Assembly: GCA_963839955.1 (NCBI GenBank)
Contig: CAWIXB010000002.1
Coordinates: 42,628-106,627, forward strand
Reading direction: 5' to 3'
Length of the DNA: 64,000 bases
DNA from: CAWIXB01 sp963839955
GTDB taxonomy: Bacteria; Actinomycetota; Actinomycetes; JACCUZ01
Positions 1 through 8,100 of the stretch are shown here, piece by piece. A program made the position numbers and the translations under genes. The notes beneath the pieces are model-generated. The model saw only the letters and a list, made by a program, of their open reading frames with translations, made no database searches and had not been told where the DNA came from. The stretch's first letter is position 1. Each line of letters starts with the position of its first letter.

Positions 1-66
1 GCGCAGCGACGAAGCGGCGGCCTCGGCCTGGGCGGCGACCTCGGTCTCGTGGGTGGTGTGGGTCAT
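1..66 (-). CDS. N-terminal fragment of an unidentified gene divergent from marR
   Basis: An ATG on the minus strand (66-64) opens 22 codons that run off the window edge, reading MTHTTHETEV and then an Ala-rich stretch. A purine-rich GAGGACC lies just upstream of the start. It faces away from the MarR-family gene at 173, with the probable MarR operator between them. That is the usual layout for a gene controlled by its divergent regulator. Too little is visible to name a family. Confidence 0.5.
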   Translation of the reverse strand, partial: MTHTTHETEVAAQAEAAASSLR

Positions 67-114
67 GGGGGCGGTCCTCTCAAACTCGGACATCAGGTGC
101 AGGTAACTGATGGA

Positions 115-167
115 GCAATTATTGCTTGTTCAATATTCCTCGTGTCAAATACCGAGTGGTAATATTG
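115..167. promoter_or_regulatory. Probable MarR operator with two inverted repeats
   Basis: The gap between the divergent genes is AT-rich in an otherwise GC-rich region. It holds GCAAT-T-ATTGC at 115-125, a perfect 5+5 palindrome, and a second inverted repeat CAATATT (131-137) with AATATTG (161-167). Such AT-rich palindromes are typical MarR binding sites and here would cover promoters for both directions. Binding is inferred from position and symmetry. Confidence 0.5.
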
Positions 168-172
168 GTCCC

Positions 173-685
173 ATGAGCGATCTGGTCAGCGACGAGCGGC
201 TCACCGTCATGGGCCTGCTGGCCGAGAGCTGGGCGGGTCTCACCGCCAAGGCGACGGCCCAGCTCCGCGAGCACGACCTGGGCGACGTCGGCTTCGAGGT
301 GCTGCTGCGCCTGGGCCGCTCGCCCGAGGGCGCCCTGCGGATGAGCGACCTCACCGCCCAGACGTCCTTGACCTTCAGCGGCATCACCCGGGTCGTCGAC
401 CGGCTGGAGGGGTCCGGGCTGGTCGAGCGCCGGTCGTGCTCCTTCGACCGTCGCATCACCTACGCCGCCCTCACCGACGAGGGGCGGGCTCGGCTCGAGG
501 CCTCGCTGCCCGGCCATCTGGCGATCATCGAGGAGTGGCTCACCGGCCGGCTGGACCCGGCCGCGCTCGAGTCGTTCGTCTCGGCGCTGCGCGTCGTCCG
601 TGACGGCGTGCGGCCCTGTGCGACGGCAGGTGCCGAGCGGCCGGTCGCGCTGGGTGACCGGCCCAGCCTCAGCTCAAGGGGGTAG
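173..685 (+). CDS. MarR family transcriptional regulator
   Basis: A 170-residue winged-helix regulator. The recognition region (MSDLTAQTSLTFSGITRVVD) is followed by the wing signature DRRITYAALTDEG, which matches the MarR family DxR...LTxxG pattern. An in-frame ATG at 110 would add 21 residues translated from the operator region, so I chose the ATG at 173 (MSDLVSDERL), which also gives a normal family length. It probably represses itself and the divergent gene at the window edge through the palindromes at 115-167. The ligand cannot be read from the sequence. Confidence 0.85.
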   Translation: MSDLVSDERLTVMGLLAESWAGLTAKATAQLREHDLGDVGFEVLLRLGRSPEGALRMSDLTAQTSLTFSGITRVVDRLEGSGLVERRSCSFDRRITYAALTDEGRARLEASLPGHLAIIEEWLTGRLDPAALESFVSALRVVRDGVRPCATAGAERPVALGDRPSLSSRG

Positions 686-691
686 CCGAGC

Positions 692-1495
692 TCAAGCCGG
701 CAGCCGCTCGCGAAGGAACGCGATGTCGGCGCCCTGACCCGCCACTCCGCCGGGCGTCTCGCACACCACCGGAGCTCCCGCGGCCTGCACCACCGCGACG
801 ATCGCGTCGGGGTCGACCCGGCCCGTCCCGAAGTTCGCGTGCCGGTCGGCCCCCGAGTCGAACTCGTCGCGCGAGTCATTGGCATGCACGAGATCGATCC
901 GTCCGGTCACCGCTTTGACCCGATCGACGATCCCCGCGAGCTCCTCGCCGCCGGCGTGCGCGTGGCAGGTGTCGAGGCAGAAGCCGACATCGGTCATGTC
1001 GACCCGCCCGTCGAGGGTGTCCCAGAGTCGGGCGATGCGATCGAGGCGCCTGGCCATGGCGTTGCCACCGCCGGCCGTGTTCTCGATCAAGATCGGCAGC
1101 GGCGGCTCCATCCGCTCGAACGTCTTCGCCCAGTTCTCATAGCCGAGCTGGGGATCGTCGTCCTTGAGGAGATGGCCGCCATGCACGATGAGCGCCTTCG
1201 CGCCGATCTCGGCCGCCGCGCGGGCGTGCTGGCCAAGCAGCTTGCGGCCCGGGATGCGGATGCGGTTGTTCGAGGTGGCGACGTTGAGGGCGTAGGGCGC
1301 GTGGACGTAGAGGTCGACGTCGGCAGCGGCCGCTGCGGCGCGCAAGGCCACCGCTCCCCCGGCGTACTCGATCTTCGGGCCCTTCCAGCCCTGCGGGTCA
1401 CCGAGGAAGAACTGGGCAAGATCGGCGCCGCGCGCGATCGCCTCCTGCACGGGGTCGGCCTGGTCGACGTGGGCTCCGAGGCGAAGTGCGGTCAC
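692..1495 (-). CDS. nfo: Deoxyribonuclease IV (apurinic/apyrimidinic endonuclease, Nfo type)
   Basis: This 267-residue TIM-barrel metal enzyme of the AP endonuclease 2 family cleaves the DNA backbone at abasic sites during base excision repair. Visible landmarks in order are LGAHVD at the N-terminus, YVHAPY, VHGGH, LIENTAGGG, GFCLDTCHAHAGG, LVHANDSRDE and a final CETPGG. These carry the His/Glu/Asp residues that bind the Zn cluster in the family. The open frame extends to 1717, but the upstream part has non-protein-like composition. The GTG at 1495 places LRLGAHVD at the correct N-terminal position. It is divergent from rpsF. Confidence 0.88.
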   Translation of the reverse strand: MTALRLGAHVDQADPVQEAIARGADLAQFFLGDPQGWKGPKIEYAGGAVALRAAAAAADVDLYVHAPYALNVATSNNRIRIPGRKLLGQHARAAAEIGAKALIVHGGHLLKDDDPQLGYENWAKTFERMEPPLPILIENTAGGGNAMARRLDRIARLWDTLDGRVDMTDVGFCLDTCHAHAGGEELAGIVDRVKAVTGRIDLVHANDSRDEFDSGADRHANFGTGRVDPDAIVAVVQAAGAPVVCETPGGVAGQGADIAFLRERLPA

Positions 1496-1668
1496 AGGGC
1501 CAGGGTAGGACGGGCCCCCGACATTGCCGTGGCTGTGGACAGGATTTCGGCATGGCCGGTGGTGGGCGGTAGTCTGGCCGCCGTTGCCCTGGCACGCTCC
1601 GCCGCAGACCCCGCCACAAGGCCTTGCGACGCCGCGACGCACGGGGCACGACGCAGTAGCCCTCCTGT

Positions 1669-1683
1669 CACGGAGAGACCGTG
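1669..1683 (+). promoter_or_regulatory. Small hairpin in the rpsF leader, possible S6:S18 autoregulatory site
   Basis: CACGG-AGAGA-CCGTG forms a 5-bp stem 33 bases before the rpsF start, followed by GCCGCCGAGACC and the GAGGAGG ribosome binding site. Many bacterial rpsF leaders bind the S6:S18 complex through a CCG-containing structure. I cannot show that this hairpin matches that motif, so the regulatory role is a guess. Confidence 0.25.
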
Positions 1684-1715
1684 GCCGCCGAGACCAGAGG
1701 AGGTGGGTTGCCCGC

Positions 1716-2006
1716 ATGCGTCACTACGAACTGATGGTCATCCTCGACCCCGACATCGAGGAGCGCACCGTTGCCCCGTCGCTCGACCAGTTCCTGACCG
1801 TCGTCAAGACCGATGGCGGGAGCATCGAGAAGGTCGACATCTGGGGGCGCCGGCGCCTCTCGTTCGAGATCGCCAAGAAGGCCGAGGGCATCTACGCCGT
1901 CGTCGACCTGCAGGCCGAGCCCGCGACGGTGAAGGAGCTCGACCGCCAGCTCAACCTCAACGAGGCTGTGCTGCGTACCAAGGTCCTCCGTCCCGACCAG
2001 CGCTAA
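1716..2006 (+). CDS. rpsF: 30S ribosomal protein bS6
   Basis: A 96-residue protein with the family start MRHYELMVILDPDIEE and the conserved WGRRRLSFEIAKKAEGIY. bS6 binds the central domain of 16S rRNA with bS18. The frame is open from 1524, but the ATG at 1716 follows an AGAGGAGG ribosome binding site and matches the known N-terminus. It is the first gene of the rpsF-ssb-rpsR-rplI cluster, and ssb starts 10 bases after its stop. Confidence 0.97.
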   Translation: MRHYELMVILDPDIEERTVAPSLDQFLTVVKTDGGSIEKVDIWGRRRLSFEIAKKAEGIYAVVDLQAEPATVKELDRQLNLNEAVLRTKVLRPDQR

Positions 2007-2016
2007 GGACTCTCGC

Positions 2017-2544
2017 ATGGCTGCAGGCGACACCCAGATCACCCTTGTCGGCAACCTCGTCGACGACCCCGAGCTGCGCTTCACCCCGAGCGGGGCCGCG
2101 GTGGCGAAGTTCCGCATCGCGTCCACGCCGCGCTTCCTCGACAAGCAGACCAACGAGTGGAAGGACGGCGAGAGCCTCTTCCTCTCCTGCAACGTGTGGC
2201 GCCAGGCGGCTGAGAACGCCGCCGAGACGCTCCAGCGCGGCATGCGGGTCATCGTGCAGGGCAGGCTCAAGCAGCGGTCCTACGAGACCAAGGAGGGCGA
2301 GAAGCGCACCGTCTACGAGGTCGAGGTCGACGAGGTCGGCCCGAGCCTGCGCAACGCCACCGCGAAGGTCGTCAAGACCCAGCGCGGCGGCGGTGGCGGC
2401 GGGTTCGGTTCGCAACAGGCCGACAACGACCCGTGGGCCTCCGCGGCTCCGGCGAACTCCACCTCCGGCGCGCCCTCCGGTGGTGGCGGTGGCGGGTGGA
2501 ACAACCCCGGCGCCAGCGCCAGCAGCGACGAGCCTCCCTTCTAG
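2017..2544 (+). CDS. ssb: Single-stranded DNA-binding protein
   Basis: A 175-residue SSB. The N-terminal OB fold spans about residues 1-115 (DTQITLVGNLVDDPELRFT, then LFLSCNVWRQAAENAAETL). A Gly/Ser-rich flexible linker follows, and the conserved acidic tip ends in DEPPF, which recruits replication and repair partners. It coats single-stranded DNA at forks. Its place between rpsF and rpsR is the usual actinobacterial arrangement and suggests co-transcription with ribosomal proteins. Confidence 0.96.
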   Translation: MAAGDTQITLVGNLVDDPELRFTPSGAAVAKFRIASTPRFLDKQTNEWKDGESLFLSCNVWRQAAENAAETLQRGMRVIVQGRLKQRSYETKEGEKRTVYEVEVDEVGPSLRNATAKVVKTQRGGGGGGFGSQQADNDPWASAAPANSTSGAPSGGGGGGWNNPGASASSDEPPF

Positions 2545-2577
2545 ACCAGCCCCTCGCCTTCAGCCCCTCAAATAATT

Positions 2578-2663
2578 CCGGCTCGCGCCGGGCACCCCAG
2601 GTCCGGCTCCGCGCCGGGCAGACCATTCCGGCTCGCGCAGCCCCCAACTCCGGCTGCCGCCGG
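2578..2663 (+). repeat. Three CCGGC/GCCGG mini-hairpins between ssb and rpsR
   Basis: The 145-base gap between ssb and rpsR holds three copies of a 5-bp hairpin, CCGGC-loop-GCCGG, at 2578-2591, 2603-2617 and 2650-2663. A fourth, imperfect copy begins near 2627. The loops differ (TCGC, TCCGC, TGCC) while the stems are identical. Candidate roles are slowing transcription, an RNA processing point or a binding site for a ribosomal protein. None is shown by the sequence. Confidence 0.5.
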
Positions 2664-2689
2664 GGCAACCATGTGACTGGAGCACCACG

Positions 2690-2926
2690 ATGGCCAAGCC
2701 ACCTCCCCGCAAACTCAAGAAGAAGGTCTGCGTCTTCTGCAAAGACAAGACGTCCTACATCGACTACAAGGACACCGGCCTGCTGCGGAAGTTCATCTCC
2801 GACCGCGGCAAGATCCGGGCTCGCCGGGTCACCGGCAACTGCACCCAGCACCAGCGGGACGTCGCCACAGCTGTGAAGAACAGTCGTGAGATGGCGCTGC
2901 TGCCCTACACCAGCACCGCGCGCTGA
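2690..2926 (+). CDS. rpsR: 30S ribosomal protein bS18
   Basis: A 78-residue basic protein that pairs with bS6 on the small subunit platform. The family core is present: DYKDTGLLRKFISDRGKIRARRVTG with the closing LLPYTSTAR. It retains a CxxC (VCVFC) and a further Cys in NCTQHQRD, which suggests the zinc-binding form of S18. It lies 14 bases upstream of rplI. Confidence 0.96.
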   Translation: MAKPPPRKLKKKVCVFCKDKTSYIDYKDTGLLRKFISDRGKIRARRVTGNCTQHQRDVATAVKNSREMALLPYTSTAR

Positions 2927-2940
2927 GGAGGGGTGACGAC

Positions 2941-3387
2941 ATGAAGCTCATCCTCACCCAGGAGGTCGCCGGACTCGGCGGCCCCGGCGACGTGGTCGAG
3001 GTCAAGGACGGCTACGGCCGCAACTTCCTCGTACCGCGTGGCGCCGCGATCCGCTGGACCCGCGGCGGCGAGAAGCAGATCGAGTCGATCCGGCGCGGCC
3101 GCGAGGTCCGCGAGGTCCGCGACCTCGGTCACGCGACCGACATCAAGAGCCAGCTCGAGGGTCTGCGCGTCACGCTGCCGGTCCGCGCAGGCGACACCGG
3201 CCGGCTCTTCGGCTCGGTGACCGTCTCGGACATCGTCGACGCCGTGCAGGGCGCCGGCGGACCGCCGGTCGACAAGCGCCGCATCGAGATGGGCAGCCCC
3301 ATCCGCACGGTCGGCGCCCACGAGATCATCGTGCGGGTGCACCCCGAGGTCACCGCCACGCTGACCCTCGAGGTCGTCCCCAGCTAG
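2941..3387 (+). CDS. rplI: 50S ribosomal protein bL9
   Basis: A 148-residue bL9. The N-terminal rRNA-binding domain is MKLILTQEVAGLGGPGDVVEVKDGYGRNFLVPRG. A long connecting helix follows, then the C-terminal domain (GRLFGSVTVSDIVDAV, then KRRIEMGSPIRTVGAHEI). GAGGAGGGGTGAC precedes the ATG. It closes the ribosomal cluster and converges with the MATE exporter. Confidence 0.97.
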   Translation: MKLILTQEVAGLGGPGDVVEVKDGYGRNFLVPRGAAIRWTRGGEKQIESIRRGREVREVRDLGHATDIKSQLEGLRVTLPVRAGDTGRLFGSVTVSDIVDAVQGAGGPPVDKRRIEMGSPIRTVGAHEIIVRVHPEVTATLTLEVVPS

Positions 3388-3410
3388 CCGCCCAAGATCA
3401 CCACGCGGTT

Positions 3411-4778
3411 TCAGCGGCGACGGGGGCGACCGGGGACGGTCGCACCCGTCACGAGCCAAGCCTCGCCACGCTCGCGGTGCACCAACGTGACGAGCCGGGC
3501 CAGAAGGAACCCGTTGAACGCCCACCACAGCGCCGGGAGCCCTGCGTCGGTGAACAGCACCAGTCCTGCGAGCGGCACGAACGCGGCGAGGGTGATGACA
3601 CCCGCGACCGCGAGATAGCGACCGTCGCCGGCACCGATGAGCACGCCGTCCAGCGCGAACACCACGCCGCAGACGGGCTGGAAGACCGCGGCGACGATCA
3701 GCACGGACGAGAGCAGGCTGCGCACTGCGGGGTCCTCGGTGAACAGCGGCACGTAGACCGCGCGCAGCATGACGGTGATGAGTCCGAGACCGACCCCGGC
3801 TGCCACTCCCCACTCCATCATTCGGCGAGTCGCCGCCCTGGCCCCTCGGGCGTCTCCCGCACCCAGGTAGCGGCCCACGATCGCCTGTCCCGCGATCGCA
3901 ATGGCGTCGAGGGCGAGCGACAGGAAGATCCAGATCGTGAACGCGACCTGGTGAGCAGCGGTCGCGTCGGTGCCCTGCGAGGCCGCGACGTAGGTCATCA
4001 CCAGCAGGGCCAGCCGCAGCGTGATGGTGCGCACCAGGAGGGGGACGCCACTGGCCGCAGCGGCGCGGATGCCAGGCAGGTGCGGGCGCAGAGGCGCGCT
4101 ATGGCGTCGGGCCCCGCGCACCACGACGATGACGAACGCCACCGCCATGCCGAGCTGAGCGAGCACCGTCCCGAGGGCCGACCCCGCGATGCCCATCCCG
4201 GCCGGGTAGACCAACACCAGGTTCAGCACGATGTTGGCTGCCGCTCCCGCGGACGCGACGATCAGCGGCGTGCGGGTGTCCTGCAGACCACGCAACACGC
4301 CGGTCGCGGCCAGCACGATGAGCATGGGAGCCAGACCGGGCAGCGACACGCGTAGGTAGGTCAGCGCGTACGGCGTGGCCGCCTCCGACGTACCGAACGC
4401 TGCGACCAGCGGTTCGGCGAGGAGCAGCCCGCCGAGCGTGAGCAGCAGACCAATGACAGTGGCGAGCCAGATCCCGTCGACGCCCTGCGCCAGCGCGCCG
4501 CGCTGGTCACCGGCACCAACGCGGCGGGCTACGGCGGCCGTCGTGCCGTAGGCGAGGAAGACACAGACCGAGACGGCGGTGGCGAGCAGCGCGCCCGCGA
4601 CCCCGAGCCCGGCCAGCTGCGGCGTACCCAGGTGGCCCACGATCGCCGAGTCCGTGAGCAGGAAGAGGGGCTCCGCGACGAGCGCGCCCAGCGCCGGCAC
4701 GGCCAGCCGCACGATCTCCCGGTCGTGCGGGTGCTTTCCTGGCGGAAGGACCCCGGTTCGTGGTCGCACCATCCGCAT
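3411..4778 (-). CDS. MATE family multidrug/cation exporter (DinF-like)
   Basis: A membrane protein of about 455 residues with around twelve hydrophobic segments arranged as two similar halves, typical of MATE antiporters. Landmarks are the N-terminal LAVPALGALVAEPLFLLTDS, VGHLGTPQLAGLG, GLQDTRTPL, and QAIVGRYLGAGD in the second half. Such proteins expel drugs or metabolites in exchange for H+ or Na+; the substrate is not readable. Starts at 4811, 4778 and 4772 are all possible. I prefer 4778 because the extra residues of the longer form are poorly conserved in type. It is convergent with rplI. Confidence 0.85.
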   Translation of the reverse strand: MRMVRPRTGVLPPGKHPHDREIVRLAVPALGALVAEPLFLLTDSAIVGHLGTPQLAGLGVAGALLATAVSVCVFLAYGTTAAVARRVGAGDQRGALAQGVDGIWLATVIGLLLTLGGLLLAEPLVAAFGTSEAATPYALTYLRVSLPGLAPMLIVLAATGVLRGLQDTRTPLIVASAGAAANIVLNLVLVYPAGMGIAGSALGTVLAQLGMAVAFVIVVVRGARRHSAPLRPHLPGIRAAAASGVPLLVRTITLRLALLVMTYVAASQGTDATAAHQVAFTIWIFLSLALDAIAIAGQAIVGRYLGAGDARGARAATRRMMEWGVAAGVGLGLITVMLRAVYVPLFTEDPAVRSLLSSVLIVAAVFQPVCGVVFALDGVLIGAGDGRYLAVAGVITLAAFVPLAGLVLFTDAGLPALWWAFNGFLLARLVTLVHRERGEAWLVTGATVPGRPRRR

Positions 4779-5123
4779 CGTAGGACCGCGGCCGAACTTT
4801 CTTCTGTCCACAGCCGGTGGACGGGAAAGGGCGGGGTGGGAGGCGTCGCGCTGACGGGCCAGCCCCGAAACTCACAGGCCCGTCCACACCCCTTTGCACC
4901 GGCCCTCCGGCGTTGCGCACAGGCCCGTCCACCGTCCATGCCCAGGCAGGCTTGGAGCCCTCTTCCCAGACCCCTATCGTCCCGTTGTTGTCGTGGCGCG
5001 CGCTGCCGGAGCGGGTTCGGCACCGATTCTGTCGGGGGTCTGGTCGAACATGTGTTCGTGCTCGTCTTTCAGTCGAGAGCGAGCACCCCGCACGCCTAGC
5101 ACTGCAGCCGAGGGGTGGCCGAC
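4779..5123. other. Gene-free region upstream of dnaB
   Basis: This 345-base gap separates the MATE start and dnaB. It carries a direct repeat, CACAGGCCCGTCCAC, near 4874 and 4918, a LexA-like box at 5044-5059, and a 7-bp inverted repeat GTGCTCG (5058-5064) with CGAGCAC (5080-5086). I see no convincing coding frame. It should hold promoters for both divergent genes. Confidence 0.5.
5044..5059 (+). promoter_or_regulatory. LexA (SOS) box-like site upstream of dnaB
   Basis: TCGAAC-ATGT-GTTCGT differs at one end position from the actinobacterial SOS box TCGAAC-N4-GTTCGA, and the CGAAC/GTTCG arms are perfect. It ends 64 bases before the dnaB ATG, inside the likely promoter region. LexA repression of the replicative helicase would be notable. 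The role is inferred from the match alone. Confidence 0.55.
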
Positions 5124-8100
5124 ATGAGCGTGGCCGAGTTCCGCGGCACGCCGTCCCCGGACGAGTTCGAGCGCACGCCGCCCCAGGACGTCACCGCGGA
5201 GCAGTCGGTGCTCGGCGGCATGCTGCTGTCCAAGGACGCGATCGCCGACGTGGTCGAGGTGGTCCGCGGCCACGACTTCTACCGCCCGGCCCACGAGCTG
5301 GTCTACGAGTCGGTGCTCGACCTCTACGGCCGCGGCGAGCCCGCCGACGCCGTCACGGTCTCGGCCGAGCTGCAGAAGCGCGGCGAGCTCGGACGGGTCG
5401 GGGGCGCGCCCTACCTTCACACGCTGATCAGCTCCGTGCCGACCGCGGCCAACGCGGGCTACTACGCGCGCATCGTCCGCGAGACCGCGATCCTGCGCCG
5501 GCTGATCGAGGCCGGCACCAAGATCGTGCAGCTGGGCTACACCGGCGACGGTGACGCCGACGACATCGTCGACACCGCCCAGGCCGAGGTCTACGCCGTC
5601 ACCGACCGACGTACGTCCGACGACTACCTGCCGCTCTCCGCGATCATGGAAGGCACGCTCGACGAGATCGAGGCCATCGGCTCGCGAGGTGGCGAGATGG
5701 TCGGCGTGCCGACCGGCTTCACCGACTTCGACGAGCTCACCAATGGTCTGCACCCCGGCCAGATGATCGTCGTCGCGGCCAGACCGGCCGTTGGGAAGGC
5801 GTTGGCCCTTGACACGCCCTTGCCCACACCGGCCGGCTGGACCACGATGGGCGCGGTCGCTGTCGGCGACCAACTCGTCGGGGACGATGGCCGCCCGACG
5901 GTGGTGTTGGCGGCGACCCAGGTGCTTACCGGCCGTCCTTGCTACGAGGTCGTGTTCTCCGACGGCTCATCGATCGTCGCCGACGCCGAGCACGGCTGGT
6001 TGACCGACACCCGCGCATCACGCAAATCTGCGCAGGCCGCGCGCGTCGGATACAACCGCTACAAGAACCAGCGAACGTTCGCCACGGTCAAGACGACACA
6101 GGAGATCGCCCGCACGCTTCGGCTCGAGACGGTCTCTGATCGACGGCTCAACCACACAGTTCGCAACACCCGCCCGCTCCAGCTGCCCGACGCCACGTTG
6201 CCGCTCTCGCCCTATGCCCTCGGCGTCTGGCTGGGTGACGGACACTCTGCGGGCGCCCGGTTCACCAGCGCCGATCCCGAGATCGCGATGTACCTCGAGG
6301 GCGAGGACCTGCGCGTCACTCCCGGCGCTGGCCTGACCTTTTCCATGCGACTGCCTGCCGAGCCGCCCGTCGCCCGGCGTGACTGTGTTGTCTGCGGCGT
6401 CTTCTTCGTCCCGCGGACGTCACAGGTGCGCACGTGTGGCCGTGCCTGCGGTGGCAAGGCCCGAGCAATCTCTGCACCCGTCCCACCACCGTCATGCCCG
6501 GACTGCGGCGGCCCTTCGTCCGGGCTGGTCAGGTGCGCCACCTGTCACGCGCACCACGGCACCGTCGTCGCCCTCCTGCGCACGATGGGAGTGCTCGGTG
6601 ACAAGCACATTCCAGCCACCTACCTCCGTGGCTCCGAGCAGCAGCGACGCGATCTGCTCGCCGGCCTGCTCGACACGGATGGAACCGTCACGGCGGGTGG
6701 GTCGGTTCAGTTCTGCGTGACCTCGCGACGCCTCGCGGTGGACGTCCGCGAATTGGTGTCGAGCCTCGGCTACAAGTGCGGCTTCACGACGAAACGCGTC
6801 CACGGCCGCAGTGAGGCGAGCTCCACGGCGTACATCCTGACGTTCTCGACGAACGACGAGGTCTTCCGCCTCGGCCGCAAGAAGGTCCTGCACAAGGAAC
6901 GGCGTTCGGGCCGCGACGCGAAGATCGGTGCCCGTTACATCGTCGATGTCCGTCGCGTCGACAGCGTGCCCGTGCGCTGCGTGCAGGTCGACAATCCGAG
7001 CCATCTCTACCTCGCCGGCCGCACGATGGTGCCGACCCACAACTCGACGCTGGGGCTCGACGTCGCTCGAACAGCTGCCATCAAGCACCAGATGACCACC
7101 TGCATCTTCTCGCTCGAAATGAGCCGCAACGAGATCACCATGCGACTTCTCTCGGCCGAGTCGCGGGTCCCGCTGCACCACATGCGCACCGGCAAGCTTT
7201 CCGACGACGACTGGACGCGCCTCGCGAGGCGGATGGGTGAGGTGTCCAACGCGCCGTTGTTCATCGACGACTCGCCCAACATGTCGATGATGGAGATCCG
7301 CGCGAAGTGCCGGCGGCTCAAGCAGCGTCACGACCTCAAGCTCGTCATCGTCGACTACCTCCAGCTGATGTCGAGTGGCAAGCGCGTCGAGAGCCGCCAG
7401 CAAGAGGTGTCGGAGTTCTCCCGCGCGCTCAAGCTGCTCGCCAAGGAGCTCGAGGTCCCGGTCATCGCGATCTCGCAGCTCAACCGTGGTCCCGAACAGC
7501 GCACCGACAAGAAGCCGCAGATGTCCGACCTTCGCGAATCGGGGTGCCTGCCGGCGTCGACCCGCGTTCTGCGAGCCGACACCGGTGCTGAGATCACCCT
7601 GGGCGCCTTGCTGGCGTCGGGCGAACGCGACGTCCCCGTCTGGTCGCTCGACGACAGCCTTCGCTACCAGCGGCGCACCATGACGCACGTTTTTCCCAGC
7701 GGACGCAAAGAGGTGTTCGCGCTCACCTTGGAGTCCGGAAAGACCGTGCGGGCGACCGCCAACCACCCGTTCCTGACGTACGACGGGTGGCGGCCGCTCG
7801 GCGAGCTCGGTGCGGGGTCCCGGCTCGCTGTGCCGCGCCACGTGCCGGCGCCGTTGCAGACACGCATTGACTGGGACGACGCGCAGGTGATCTCTAGCGC
7901 TCGCAGTCACGAGAAGTTCGTGCCCGTTGAAGTCTTCAACCTGCGCAAGCGATCGATTTCGCTCTTCCTGCACCACCTCTGGTCCATCGACGGTTCGGTG
8001 ACCGTGCACCGCGACGGCTGCGGTGGGCGCATCCATTACGCCTCGACGAGCCGAGCTCTCGTCGACGATGTCGCTCGTCTCCTGCTCCGGTTCGGCATCT

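Noticed and set aside
839..2575. Long plus-strand open frame (578 codons) across nfo, rpsF and ssb
   Set aside because: It is antisense to endonuclease IV and out of frame with rpsF and ssb. Its translation is Arg/Pro-rich with no recognisable domain.
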